A stretch of DNA of 64,000 nt from Lachnospiraceae bacterium (GTDB taxonomy: Bacteria; Bacillota; Clostridia; Lachnospirales; Lachnospiraceae), in assembly GCA_024696005.1 (NCBI GenBank), contig JAILHF010000022.1, positions 19,193 through 83,192 of the forward strand, in the 5' to 3' direction. The position numbers and the translations under genes are program-made. This document shows, one piece after another, positions 33,899 through 42,873 of this stretch. Every line of letters begins with the position of its first letter. The first letter of the stretch is position 1. The notes beneath the pieces were generated by a model. It was given only the letters and a program-made list of their open reading frames with translations. It was not told where the DNA came from and did not search any database.

Positions 33899-34795
33899 AT
33901 GGCGGCAAATAACAAAAGAGGGCTCGGCAAAGGCCTGGACGGGATGATCTCGAAAAAGATCGTCGCGGCCCCCGCGAAAGCGGAGCCGGACGGCAGCCCT
34001 CTGATGCTTGATATAAAAAAAATAAGGGAAGACAAGAGCCAGCCCCGTGAGTATTTTAATGAAGATAAGCTTCAGGAGCTGGCCGAATCCATATCGGAGC
34101 ACGGCATTATCGAGCCCCTTGTGGTGGAAGCCGACGGGGACGGTTATGTGATCGTGGCGGGCGAGCGCCGCTGGCGCGCGGCCAACATGCTGGGTCTTAA
34201 AGAGATCCCTGTTGTGGTGCGCAAGTTCGATTCCCCGCAGGCCAGGTTGGAAGCGCAGATCATCGAGAATCTGCAGCGCGAGGACCTGGATGCGATCGCG
34301 GAGGCCAAAGCTTTCCATCGGCTGAAGGAAGAGTTCGGCCTGACGGATGACGAGGTGGCCAGACGCGTGGGCAAGAGCCGCGCGACGATCACCAATTCGC
34401 TGCGCCTTCTGAGACTGGACGCGCGTGTGCAGCAGATGGTCGTTGATGAAAAGCTTTCCATGGGACATGCGAGGGCGCTGCTTTCGATCGAAGACAACGA
34501 CAAGCAGTATGAAACGGCACAGGATGCGTTTGACCGCCAGATCTCGGTACGCGAGCTGGAGAAGCTCGTCAAGAAGCTGATCAGCGGAGGGAAGGAAAAG
34601 CCCGCGAAGAAAAAGGAAGACCTGTCGCAGTACCAGATCCACTTTGACGAATACGCGGAACGCCTTTCCCAGCGCCTGGGCGTAAAGGTTTCGGTGAACC
34701 TGAAGAACAAAAAGCAGGGGCGCCTCGAGATCGATTTTTACAGCACCGAAGATTTTGACCGCTTCTATGAAAGACTGAGCCGGGATGAACAGTAA
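33899..34795 (+). CDS. parB: ParB/Spo0J chromosome-partitioning protein
   Basis: A 298-residue ParB. The N-terminal RGLGKGLDGMI segment that contacts ParA is present, the CTP-binding GERRWRA box is at 88-94, a helix-turn-helix (LTDDEVARRVGKSRATITNSL) lies at about 145-165 and the C-terminal dimerisation domain closes the protein. It loads on parS sites as a CTP-gated clamp and recruits SMC. No parA lies next to it. It overlaps the DUF4446 gene by 11 bases. No parS motif was noticed in the window. Confidence 0.93.
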   Translation: MAANNKRGLGKGLDGMISKKIVAAPAKAEPDGSPLMLDIKKIREDKSQPREYFNEDKLQELAESISEHGIIEPLVVEADGDGYVIVAGERRWRAANMLGLKEIPVVVRKFDSPQARLEAQIIENLQREDLDAIAEAKAFHRLKEEFGLTDDEVARRVGKSRATITNSLRLLRLDARVQQMVVDEKLSMGHARALLSIEDNDKQYETAQDAFDRQISVRELEKLVKKLISGGKEKPAKKKEDLSQYQIHFDEYAERLSQRLGVKVSVNLKNKKQGRLEIDFYSTEDFDRFYERLSRDEQ

Positions 34796-35315
34796 GTTTT
34801 TACAGGCAATAGGCCTCGGAGGCCTGGATATAGGGATCCTGTTTTTGATACTCCTGCTGCTCTTCATCGTTCTGCTGGTCGTCGTGATCGTGGAGATCCG
34901 CAAGCAGAAGAACCTGACGCAGCGCTATGAGCGCTTTATGCAGGGGAACGAGGCGATGACGCTGGAGGATCAGATCCAGCAGCTGGCCGGCGACGTGACC
35001 AGACTGAAGCGGGAATCCCGCGCATATGCCAACGACATCGACCTGCTCTTTTCCAAGCACGAGATGGCGATCCAGAAGCTGGGGCTGGTCAAATACGATG
35101 CGTTTTCGGAGATGGGCGGCAAGATGAGCTTCTGCCTGGCTCTGCTGGATGAGAAAGATAACGGCGTGGTGATGAACTCGGTTCATTCCAGTAACGGCTG
35201 TTATTCCTATACAAAGAGGATCACGGGCGGGAAATGTGATATTCCCTTAAGCCCCGAGGAAGCGGAGAGCATACACCGTGCGATCGCTTCGGTCGAGGGA
35301 ACGGAACAAGGTTAA
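34785..35315 (+). CDS. DUF4446 family membrane protein
   Basis: A 176-residue protein with one N-terminal membrane helix (about 14-40), a coiled-coil stretch (55-95) and a conserved C-terminal block (KYDAFSEMGGKMSFCLALLD, NSVHSSNGCYSYTKRI). This is the DUF4446 family, regularly found between parB and serS in Clostridia. The function is unknown. It starts within the 3' end of parB. Confidence 0.85.
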   Translation: MNSKFLQAIGLGGLDIGILFLILLLLFIVLLVVVIVEIRKQKNLTQRYERFMQGNEAMTLEDQIQQLAGDVTRLKRESRAYANDIDLLFSKHEMAIQKLGLVKYDAFSEMGGKMSFCLALLDEKDNGVVMNSVHSSNGCYSYTKRITGGKCDIPLSPEEAESIHRAIASVEGTEQG

Positions 35316-35327
35316 AGGAGAGACATC

Positions 35328-36605
35328 ATGATCGACATTAAGTTCCTGCGGGAGCATCCCGAGGAAGTAAAGCAAAATATCAAAAAGAAGTTCCAGGACG
35401 AAAAGCTGCCCCTTGTGGACGAGGTGATCGAGCTGGACAAGCAGCGCAGGGACTGCCAGAAGGAAGCGGATGAGCTGAAGGCCAGCCGCAATGCCCTTTC
35501 CAAGCAGATCGGCGCGCTGATGAAGGAAGGCAAGAAGGACGAGGCCGAAGAGACCAAGGCCCGTGTTGCTGCCAATGCCGACAGGCTTGCCGAGCTTGAA
35601 GCCAAGCAGAGCGAGCTGGAGGAGAAGCAGACGGCGATCATGATGCGCATCCCGCAGATGATCGATCCGAGCGTTCCCGTCGGAAAGGACGACAGCGAGA
35701 ATGTGGAAGTACAGCGCTTCGGCGAGCCCGTAGTGCCTGATTTCGAGATCCCCTACCATACCGATATCATGGAAAGGCTGAAGGGGATCGACCTGGATTC
35801 CGCCCGCCGCGTGGCCGGAAACGGATTCTATTATCTGATGGGAGACATCGCGCGGCTGCATTCCGCAGTGATCAGCTATGCGCGTGACTTCATGATCGAC
35901 AGGGGCTTCACCTATTGCGTGCCGCCCTTCATGATCCGCTCCAATGTGGTGACCGGCGTCATGAGCTTTGCCGAGATGGATGCGATGATGTACAAGATCG
36001 AAGGCGAAGACCTGTATCTGATCGGTACCAGCGAGCATTCGATGATCGGCAAATTCATCGACCAGATCGTTCCGGAGGAGGAGCTGCCCTATACGCTGAC
36101 CAGCTATTCGCCCTGCTTCCGCAAGGAAAAAGGCGCGCACGGACTGGAGGAGAGAGGCGTATACCGCATCCACCAGTTCGAGAAGCAGGAGATGATCGTT
36201 GTTTGCAAACCCGAAGAGAGTCCGATGTGGTTTGACAAATTGTGGCAGAATACGGTAGACTTGTTCCGGAGCATGGACATCCCCGTCCGCACCCTCGAGT
36301 GCTGCTCGGGCGACCTGGCCGACCTGAAGGTCAAGTCGGTGGATGTAGAGGCCTGGAGCCCCCGCCAGAAGAAGTACTTTGAGGTGGGCAGCTGCTCGAA
36401 CCTCGGCGATGCCCAGGCAAGACGATTAAAGATCCGCGTGGACGGCAAGGACGGAAAGTACCTGGCCCATACGCTGAACAATACCGTTGTGGCTCCGCCC
36501 CGCATGCTGATCGCGTTCCTCGAGAACAACCTGCAGGCAGACGGCAGCGTCCGCATCCCCGAGGTCCTCAGACCTTACATGGGAGGCAAGGAAAAGATAG
36601 GTTGA
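35328..36605 (+). CDS. serS: Serine--tRNA ligase
   Basis: A 425-residue class II synthetase of usual length. The N-terminal long coiled coil (about 25-105) grips tRNA-Ser. Motif 2 is SPCFRKEKGAHGLEERGVYRIHQF and the C-terminal motif 3 region holds TLNNTVVAPPRMLIAFLENN, with the arginine of motif 3 visible. It charges tRNA-Ser and selenocysteine tRNA in the cytoplasm. It starts 12 bases after DUF4446 with AAAGGAGAG. No T-box is seen directly ahead of it. Confidence 0.97.
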   Translation: MIDIKFLREHPEEVKQNIKKKFQDEKLPLVDEVIELDKQRRDCQKEADELKASRNALSKQIGALMKEGKKDEAEETKARVAANADRLAELEAKQSELEEKQTAIMMRIPQMIDPSVPVGKDDSENVEVQRFGEPVVPDFEIPYHTDIMERLKGIDLDSARRVAGNGFYYLMGDIARLHSAVISYARDFMIDRGFTYCVPPFMIRSNVVTGVMSFAEMDAMMYKIEGEDLYLIGTSEHSMIGKFIDQIVPEEELPYTLTSYSPCFRKEKGAHGLEERGVYRIHQFEKQEMIVVCKPEESPMWFDKLWQNTVDLFRSMDIPVRTLECCSGDLADLKVKSVDVEAWSPRQKKYFEVGSCSNLGDAQARRLKIRVDGKDGKYLAHTLNNTVVAPPRMLIAFLENNLQADGSVRIPEVLRPYMGGKEKIG

Positions 36606-36683
36606 GCGGGAACCGATCCCACCCGACAGATTGAATAAGTAAGCTACAGCCCGAAGCGCTTGCCGCTGAGGGTGTGGAAAGAA

Positions 36684-36762
36684 CCCGCCTTGGAAGGCGG
36701 GCCGCCATCTGCGAAGCAGATTTTGCACGGCGGCCCGCGAACTAAGGGAACGGGTTCCACCC
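36684..36762 (+). other. Structured leader between serS and tRNA-Arg
   Basis: Three stems crowd this stretch: CCGCCTT/AAGGCGG at 36685-36700; GCGGGCCGCC (36697-36706) with GGCGGCCCGC (36729-36738), enclosing an ATCTGC/GCAGAT hairpin; and AACTAAGGGAACGGG (36740-36754) with its perfect complement at 36760-36774, which runs into the tRNA. The first two compete for the same bases. It could be a processing or switching structure of the transcript. Confidence 0.6.
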
Positions 36763-36834
36763 GTTCCCTTAGTTAAATGGATATAACGGGTCCCTCCTAA
36801 GGATCAATTGGGGGTTCGATTCCCTCAGGGAACA
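36763..36834 (+). tRNA. tRNA-Arg (CCT)
   Basis: A 72-base cloverleaf: acceptor GTTCCCT/AGGGAAC with discriminator A, D arm with AAATGGATATAAC, anticodon stem GGTCC/GGATC with loop CTCCTAA (anticodon CCT), T arm GGGGG-TTCGATT-CCCTC. The CCA end is not encoded. Its first 12 bases are also the right arm of an upstream 15-bp hairpin. Confidence 0.94.
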
Positions 36835-36836
36835 TT

Positions 36837-36886
36837 CGGCGGATCTTCTGCGGAAGATCCGCCGGATCGGTACTTTTTATTTTTTT
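36837..36886 (+). terminator. Terminator of tRNA-Arg
   Basis: A perfect 12-bp stem, CGGCGGATCTTC with GAAGATCCGCCG around TGCG, followed nine bases later by TTTTTATTTTTTT. Confidence 0.75.
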
Positions 36887-36962
36887 GCGCAAAAGTGCAA
36901 TAAAAGAGATGCCTTGTGCATTTTAAAGTTGTATCAATCGGATGCAACAGGGGAGGATTATC

Positions 36963-38162
36963 ATGAAGAAAAGGAATCTCGGGATACTTGCCGCCGGGCT
37001 TATCGTATCGGCGCTTGCATCGGCCTGTACCACGGGAGGTGACACGGGCACCGGTGATGGTGGTGACGGCAAGGTTGTAGAGCTTGTTCCGCAGGACGGC
37101 ACAGCGAACGTAAAGAACGGCGACGGCGGACAGGAATCGACCGGCGACGAAGAATACGTTGAGCCGGAAGAAGAAGAGGTCATTCCCGACGGAATGTACC
37201 ACAGCGAACTTACCAACGAATTTATCAGCCTGGACATCAAGGACCAGCGGCCGATCGCGGTCATGGTGGATAACGAGATCACGGCACTCCCGCATTTCGG
37301 GACCTCCGATGCGGACATCGTCTATGAGATGCTCAACAGCACGGCAAACGGACGCATCACCCGTCTGATGTGCGTCATGAAGGACTGGGGCAGCATCGAG
37401 CAGTTCGGAAGCATCCGAAGCACCCGTCCCACCAACGTCATGATCGCGGCCGAGTACAACGCGATCCTCTGCCACGACGGCGGACCTTACTACATCAACG
37501 AATACCTGGCAAAGCCTTATTCCAACAACTTAAGCAGCGGATTCGGACGTTTCCCGAACGGAAAATCCCAGGAGTATACGGAATACATCACCTACGATTC
37601 CTATACCAATCCCACGACGGGCAAGTTCTATGACGGCCTGAAGACCAGGATCGAGCGTGCGCATTACTCCGAGACCTATAACGAGCATTATCCCGGACCG
37701 CACTGGAACTTCAACAGGACGGAGCAGAATCTTTCCGACAGCCACAGCGATGCGTTTGACGCGACCTTTGTGGACCTGAGCAGCTGCTTCCCGCACAACC
37801 ATTCGCAGCTGAAGTATAACGAAGAGATCGGAAAGTACGAGTACTACGAGTACGACAAGATCTACGAGGATGCCGGAAAGAACAACGCGCATCTGACCTT
37901 TGAAAACGTGATCCTGCAGAAGTGCAGCTTCTCCCAGCTCGATGATCACGGTTACCTGATCTACAACATCCTGGTCGGGCAGCCCTGGGACGGTTACCTT
38001 CTCCAGAACGGGGAAGCGATCCCCATCCAGTGGCAGAAGATCGGGCAGTCGGATCGTACTGTTTTCTCCTATATGGACGGATCTTTCATCAACCTGAACA
38101 CGGGCAAGACGTACATCGCCATCGTGCCGGATGACAGCTGGAGCAAGATGGTCATACAGTAA
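36963..38162 (+). CDS. DUF3048 (YerB-like) lipoprotein
   Basis: A 399-residue lipoprotein: signal peptide with lipobox LASAC (Cys22), an acidic Gly-rich linker to about residue 80, then a DUF3048 domain pair. PIAVMVDNEITALPHFGTSDADIVYEML and FGSIRSTRPTNVMIAAEY are the family signatures; QKIGQSDRTVFSYMDG marks the C-terminal part. The ATG at 36963 follows GGGGAGG. It lies outside the membrane. B. subtilis YerB has no defined activity. A terminator follows. Confidence 0.9.
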   Translation: MKKRNLGILAAGLIVSALASACTTGGDTGTGDGGDGKVVELVPQDGTANVKNGDGGQESTGDEEYVEPEEEEVIPDGMYHSELTNEFISLDIKDQRPIAVMVDNEITALPHFGTSDADIVYEMLNSTANGRITRLMCVMKDWGSIEQFGSIRSTRPTNVMIAAEYNAILCHDGGPYYINEYLAKPYSNNLSSGFGRFPNGKSQEYTEYITYDSYTNPTTGKFYDGLKTRIERAHYSETYNEHYPGPHWNFNRTEQNLSDSHSDAFDATFVDLSSCFPHNHSQLKYNEEIGKYEYYEYDKIYEDAGKNNAHLTFENVILQKCSFSQLDDHGYLIYNILVGQPWDGYLLQNGEAIPIQWQKIGQSDRTVFSYMDGSFINLNTGKTYIAIVPDDSWSKMVIQ

Positions 38163-38186
38163 GCAAAAAGAGAAAGGAACATTCGG

Positions 38187-38219
38187 AATGGCTGCCGGTA
38201 ACACGCAGCCATTCTTTTG
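38187..38219 (+). terminator. Terminator after the DUF3048 gene
   Basis: GAATGGCTGC pairs perfectly with GCAGCCATTC around a nine-base loop, followed by TTTT. Confidence 0.8.
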
Positions 38220-38230
38220 GCATTAAAGAG

Positions 38231-39415
38231 ATGGAATCCTATGCGATATTAAGAGACCTTGCGGTCATCATACTTTCGGCAAAATTCATGGCGATCCTTG
38301 CGAAAAAATGCAAGGCGCCCGGCGTGGTGGGAGAGATACTGGCCGGCCTGATCATAGGGCCCCTGCTCTTAAACATTGTGCAGCCCGGCGACTTTATCAG
38401 CAAAATGGCCGAGATCGGCGTGATCCTGATCATGTTTTCCGCCGGCCTCGAGACCAATCTGAAGGAGCTGAAAAAATCCGGCCCCATCGCGCTGCTGATC
38501 GCCTGCGCGGGCGTTGCCGTGCCCCTCGGCGGCGGGCTGCTCCTGTATCTGTGCATGCACGGTTTCCCCGCACCCGGAACGGACGGCTTTTTCCGCGGGC
38601 TCTTCATCGGCTGCATCATGACCGCCACCTCGGTGGGCATCACGGTGGAGGCATTGCGTGAACTGGGATTTCTGAAGGGGCGCGTGGGACAGACGATCCT
38701 GAGCGCCGCCATCATCGACGACGTGATCGGCATCATCGTGCTGACCTTTGTGCTGGGGCTTCGCGATCCCGCCAGCAACACCCTGCTGGTGGTGGGAAAG
38801 ACACTGCTCTTTCTGGTGATCTCCCTGGCCGGCGGTATCGTCATCTACAAGCTGATGAAGCTCGTGGATGCGCGCTACCCTCACACGAGACGTATCCCGA
38901 TCATCGGCCTGGGCCTGTGCTTCATCATGTCCTACGCCGCCGAGAAGTATTTCGGGATCGCCGACATCACCGGCGCGTATGTGGCGGGCATCATCCTGTG
39001 CAACATCCGCGATGCGGGCTATATTGACCGGAAGGTCAGCATCAACAGTTACATGATCTTTGCGCCGATCTTTTTCGTGGGGATCGGCCTGAAGACGGAT
39101 CTTTCCGGCGTGGACAGCAGCATGCTGCTCTTCTCCGTCGGCTTTGTCCTGGTGGCACTGGTCAGCAAGGTGATCGGCTGCGGACTGATGGCAAAGATCT
39201 GTCGTTTTCATAACCTCGACTGCATCAAGATCGGCGTGGGCATGATGACGCGCGGCGAGGTGGCGCTGATCATCACCAACAAGGGCCTGAACATGGGAGT
39301 ACTCGATTCCTCGTATTTCACGGCGGTGATCCTTCTGATCATCGTATCGAGCGTATCGGTGCCGATCCTTTTGAAGCTGCTGTACGCAAAGCACCCTGAC
39401 CCGGAGGTCGAATGA
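38231..39415 (+). CDS. CPA2-type monovalent cation:proton antiporter
   Basis: A 394-residue membrane protein with about 12-13 hydrophobic segments. ILAGLIIGPLLL near residue 37, IGVILIMFSAGLETN near 65, TSVGITVEAL near 137, AAIIDDVIGI near 155 (the paired-acid ion site) and GMMTRGEVALII near 340 are characteristic of Na+/H+ or K+/H+ exchangers of the KefB/NapA group. It lacks a C-terminal TrkA domain. It overlaps the following lipoprotein gene by four bases. It likely handles pH or Na+ balance. Confidence 0.9.
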   Translation: MESYAILRDLAVIILSAKFMAILAKKCKAPGVVGEILAGLIIGPLLLNIVQPGDFISKMAEIGVILIMFSAGLETNLKELKKSGPIALLIACAGVAVPLGGGLLLYLCMHGFPAPGTDGFFRGLFIGCIMTATSVGITVEALRELGFLKGRVGQTILSAAIIDDVIGIIVLTFVLGLRDPASNTLLVVGKTLLFLVISLAGGIVIYKLMKLVDARYPHTRRIPIIGLGLCFIMSYAAEKYFGIADITGAYVAGIILCNIRDAGYIDRKVSINSYMIFAPIFFVGIGLKTDLSGVDSSMLLFSVGFVLVALVSKVIGCGLMAKICRFHNLDCIKIGVGMMTRGEVALIITNKGLNMGVLDSSYFTAVILLIIVSSVSVPILLKLLYAKHPDPEVE

Positions 39416-39894
39416 AACGGATCATCCTCATCCTGACGCTTTCCCTCTGCCTGCTGGCAGGCTGCGGAAAGGGCGGGAAAAAAGTGGTTACGCTGACACC
39501 CGCAACGGATCTGAACCCCGGGGAGAGCATCCCCGATCCCGCTGCGGTGCCCCAGGCGCCGGTCTATGTGCCGGAGCAGGAGATGGATTGCCGCATCACG
39601 GTCTCGAACCTGACGGGACGGGACTTGAAGCAGCTGAACCTTTCCTTTACGGAGGGCAGCCTGGGAACGGTGGAGATCCTGCAGGGAGAGACCCTCTACG
39701 ACGGGCGGCAGGTCGCCTGGGAAGAGGAATCCCTTTCGGTGGTACAGGAAAAGCAGGGGGTGCGCATCGGCGTGCGCGCGGTGGCATCGGACGGAAGCGA
39801 GCTCTCGTTTTCCGAGATCACGCTGCCGGACCTGAGCAGCACCAATCTGGTGCTGGTGTCGGACGACGCGGGGGACTGGATGTTCCTGCAGTAG
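39412..39894 (+). CDS. Small lipoprotein of unknown function
   Basis: A 160-residue protein with a signal peptide and lipobox LLAGC (Cys18), a Pro-rich linker, and a beta-rich domain containing CRITVSNLTGRDLKQLNLSF and EEESLSVVQ, which reads like an immunoglobulin-like or FxLYD-type sandwich. It is translated from an ATGA overlap with the antiporter, so the two may work together. No named family is recognised with confidence. Confidence 0.7.
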   Translation: MKRIILILTLSLCLLAGCGKGGKKVVTLTPATDLNPGESIPDPAAVPQAPVYVPEQEMDCRITVSNLTGRDLKQLNLSFTEGSLGTVEILQGETLYDGRQVAWEEESLSVVQEKQGVRIGVRAVASDGSELSFSEITLPDLSSTNLVLVSDDAGDWMFLQ

Positions 39895-39925
39895 TGCGAA
39901 TCAACGGGACGGAACGGCATCGCGC

Positions 39926-39954
39926 TTGCAAAAAGATGCGAAATACCATAGAAT
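39926..39954 (+). promoter_or_regulatory. Promoter of ugd
   Basis: TTGCAA, 17 bases, TAGAAT, 34 bases before the GTG start. Confidence 0.6.
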
Positions 39955-39988
39955 GACGAATATACGCAGTTTTTAAGGAGGATGGATC

Positions 39989-41326
39989 GTGAGAGTAGCG
40001 GTAATTGGAACGGGATACGTTGGGCTGGTGACCGGCACCTGCTTTTCCGACATGGGAAATGAAGTATGGTGCGTGGATGTGGATGAAAAAAAGATCGAGC
40101 GCCTGAAGAACGGCGAGATCCCGATCTACGAGCCCGGTCTGTCCGAACTGGTAAAGAAGAATCATGAAAGCGGCGTGCTGCATTTCACGACCGACATCCG
40201 GGAAGCCCTGGAACGCTGCAATATCTGCTTCATCGCGGTGGGAACGCCCATGGGTGAGGACGGCAGCGCCGATCTGCAGTATGTGCTTGCCGTGGCAAAG
40301 AGCATAGGCGAGTGCATGAGCCATCACATGTATGTCGTGGACAAATCCACGGTGCCGGTGGGGACCGCCGGCAAGGTGCGTGCCTGCATCCAGGAGCAGC
40401 TGGACGCGCGCGGCAGCGACCTTACCTTTGACGTGATCTCCAATCCGGAGTTTCTGAAGGAAGGCACGGCAGTGAACGACTGCCTGCGTCCCGACCGCAT
40501 TGTGATCGGTGTGGACAATGAGGGCGCGGCCGAGACGATGCGTGAGCTGTACCGTCATTATGTGCTGAACACGGAGAACTTCATCCTGATGGATATCGCC
40601 AGTGCCGAGATGACCAAATACGCGGCCAATTCCATGCTGGCGACCAAGATCTCCTTCATGAACGAGATCTCGCGGATCTGCGAACAGGTCGGCGCGGACG
40701 TGAACAAGGTGCGCAAGGGCATCGGAAGCGATCACCGCATCGGCTATTCCTTTATCTATCCCGGCTGCGGCTACGGCGGCAGCTGCTTCCCCAAGGACGT
40801 AAAGGCCCTGGTGCGCACGGCCGCGGAATACGGCTATGAGGCGCAGCTCCTGAACGCCGTTGAGGACGTGAACTACATGCAGAAGCATGTGATCGCGAAG
40901 AAGGTGAAGGAGCGTTTCGGAGCGGATCTGTCGGGCATGACCTTTGCGGTATGGGGACTGGCCTTCAAGCCGGATACCGACGACATGCGCGAGGCGCCCG
41001 CCATCACGATCATCGGCGACCTGACCGCGGCCGGGGCCAAGATCGTAGCCTACGATCCCAAGGCCATGGACGAGGCAAAGAGCTGCTATCTGAAGGGGAA
41101 CGCTTCGGTAAGCTATGTGGACAGCAAGTACGAAGCGGTGCGCGGGGCAGACGCCCTGATCCTGGTCACCGAATGGAAGGAATTCCGCAGCCCCGACTTT
41201 GAGGAGCTCCGGAAGAGCCTGAAAAACCCGGTGATCTTTGACGGAAGGAACATCTACGGCAGCAAAGTGGCCAATAAATACGGTTTTGATTACTACCAGA
41301 TCGGCGTGCGCGAGAGCAAAGCCTGA
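39989..41326 (+). CDS. ugd: UDP-glucose 6-dehydrogenase
   Basis: A 445-residue NAD-dependent dehydrogenase. The N-terminal Rossmann site is VAVIGTGYVGLVTG, VGTPMGEDGSADL follows at about 84-96, and the catalytic Cys266 lies in GCGYGGSCFPKD. The start is GTG 39989, seven bases after AAGGAGG; the ATG at 39982 is out of frame. It oxidises UDP-glucose to UDP-glucuronate, a likely precursor for the polysaccharides assembled by the glycosyltransferases in this window. It has its own promoter and is a single-gene unit. Confidence 0.95.
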   Translation: MRVAVIGTGYVGLVTGTCFSDMGNEVWCVDVDEKKIERLKNGEIPIYEPGLSELVKKNHESGVLHFTTDIREALERCNICFIAVGTPMGEDGSADLQYVLAVAKSIGECMSHHMYVVDKSTVPVGTAGKVRACIQEQLDARGSDLTFDVISNPEFLKEGTAVNDCLRPDRIVIGVDNEGAAETMRELYRHYVLNTENFILMDIASAEMTKYAANSMLATKISFMNEISRICEQVGADVNKVRKGIGSDHRIGYSFIYPGCGYGGSCFPKDVKALVRTAAEYGYEAQLLNAVEDVNYMQKHVIAKKVKERFGADLSGMTFAVWGLAFKPDTDDMREAPAITIIGDLTAAGAKIVAYDPKAMDEAKSCYLKGNASVSYVDSKYEAVRGADALILVTEWKEFRSPDFEELRKSLKNPVIFDGRNIYGSKVANKYGFDYYQIGVRESKA

Positions 41327-41389
41327 AAACGCAACCGCCCGGGGCTGAAACCGCATTGAAATATAGCGGATATCGCAACGTAATCGTAC

Positions 41390-41418
41390 TTGCGTTAAAT
41401 GGGGGAATATGGCATAAT
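41390..41418 (+). promoter_or_regulatory. Promoter of the SPFH gene
   Basis: TTGCGT, 17 bases, CATAAT, 58 bases before the SPFH start codon. Confidence 0.5.
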
Positions 41419-41476
41419 AACACTCGGGGCAACCCGAAAAAAGTGAAAGCTATTGAACTAGCGAAAGGAGAGGGTT

Positions 41477-42826
41477 ATGGGACTTATTAAGGCAGCAATG
41501 GGTGCGATCGGCGGAACGCTGGCGGATCAGTGGAAAGAATATTTCTATTGCCCCGCTATCGATTCTCAGTATCTGATGGTGGAGGGCCAGAAGAAGGTTA
41601 ACGGCCGTTCCTCCAACACCAAGGGTGAAGAGAACGTGATCACCAACGGATCCATCATCGCAGTAGCGGACGGCCAGTGCATGGTCATCGTGGATCAGGG
41701 TAAGATCGTGGAAGTCAGTGCCGAGCCCGGTGCATTCCAGTATGATAATTCTTCGTCACCTTCCGTTTTTGCAGGTGGTCTGGGCGCAGGTTTTGTGGCA
41801 AGCTGCAAGGATGCCTGGGAGCGTCTGAGCTTCGGCGGTATCGCAGCACGTACCCAGAAGGTATACTTCTTCAACATGCTCGAGATCCTGGACAACAAGT
41901 TCGGAACCGCTCAGCCGATCGAGTTCCGTATCGTGGACTCGAAAGTGAATCTGGATATGGATACGAGCCTTCGCATTCATGGTACCTATTCCTACAAGAT
42001 CACCGATCCTTTGCTTTTCTATACCAACGTGTGCGGCAACGCTGAGGGCGCTTATCCCCGCAGCAAGCTTGACAGCACGCTGAAGGCTGAGTTCTCTGCG
42101 GCTCTGATGACGGTGGTTCCCACGCTCTCCGACCTGGAGCTGCGTCCTAACCAGATCCCGTCCCATACCGAAGAGCTCACCGAGCGCATGAACGCAAAGC
42201 TCACCGAGAAGTGGAGCAAGGGCCGCGGCATCAGCATCGCATCCCTGGCGATCGAGAGCGCTACCATTCCCGAAGAGGACAAGAAGGCTCTGCAGGACTT
42301 CCAGAAGATGGCAGTCAACAAGGATCCCGGCATGCTCAATGCGGCTTCCGCAGCAGCTTACAACCAGGCACTTGTGGCAGCAGCCAACAACCAGGGCGGT
42401 GCCATGATGGGCTTCATGGGAATGAACATGATGCAGCAGGCAGCAGGCGGCATGAACCCCGCAGGCTTCGTACAGAACGCTCAGGCAATGCAGCAGCAAC
42501 AGCAGCAGGCAGCTCCCCAGCAGGCAGCGGCTCCGGCAGCAGCTCCCGCAGCGGCAGGCTGGACCTGCGAATGCGGTCACAGCGGAAATACCGGCAAGTT
42601 CTGCGCAGAGTGCGGCAAGCCTCAGCCCGCGCAGGAAGCAGGCTGGACCTGCTCTTGCGGCGCAGTGAACAAGGGCAAGTTCTGTGCAGAGTGCGGCAAG
42701 CCGAAGCCCGCAGGCGCACCTCTTTACAAGTGCGACAAGTGCGGATGGGAGCCCGAGGATCCTCACAATCCTCCGAAGTTCTGCCCTCAGTGCGGCGATC
42801 CGTTTGACGACAGCGATAAGGTATGA
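41477..42826 (+). CDS. SPFH-domain protein with three C-terminal zinc ribbons (YdjI-like)
   Basis: A 449-residue protein. Residues 1-280 form an SPFH (virion core protein-like/YdjI) domain: YFYCPAIDSQYLMVEGQ, SIIAVADGQCMVIVDQGKIVE, GTYSYKITDPLLFY. A Met/Gln/Ala-rich linker (about 300-360) leads to three zinc ribbons, two with C-x-C-G...C-x2-CG spacing and one with C-x2-CG...C-x2-CG. GAAAGGAGAGG precedes the ATG. In Bacillus the relative assembles at the membrane under envelope stress. Codon use is more AT-tolerant than neighbours in the first third. Confidence 0.88.
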   Translation: MGLIKAAMGAIGGTLADQWKEYFYCPAIDSQYLMVEGQKKVNGRSSNTKGEENVITNGSIIAVADGQCMVIVDQGKIVEVSAEPGAFQYDNSSSPSVFAGGLGAGFVASCKDAWERLSFGGIAARTQKVYFFNMLEILDNKFGTAQPIEFRIVDSKVNLDMDTSLRIHGTYSYKITDPLLFYTNVCGNAEGAYPRSKLDSTLKAEFSAALMTVVPTLSDLELRPNQIPSHTEELTERMNAKLTEKWSKGRGISIASLAIESATIPEEDKKALQDFQKMAVNKDPGMLNAASAAAYNQALVAAANNQGGAMMGFMGMNMMQQAAGGMNPAGFVQNAQAMQQQQQQAAPQQAAAPAAAPAAAGWTCECGHSGNTGKFCAECGKPQPAQEAGWTCSCGAVNKGKFCAECGKPKPAGAPLYKCDKCGWEPEDPHNPPKFCPQCGDPFDDSDKV

Positions 42827-42873
42827 TGAAAAAGGTTTCCGCGCAGCGGAGACCGGAAATATAAGATGTACGC

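Noticed and set aside
35316..35327. T-box regulating serS
   Set aside because: The gap before serS is only 12 bases, too short for a T-box leader.
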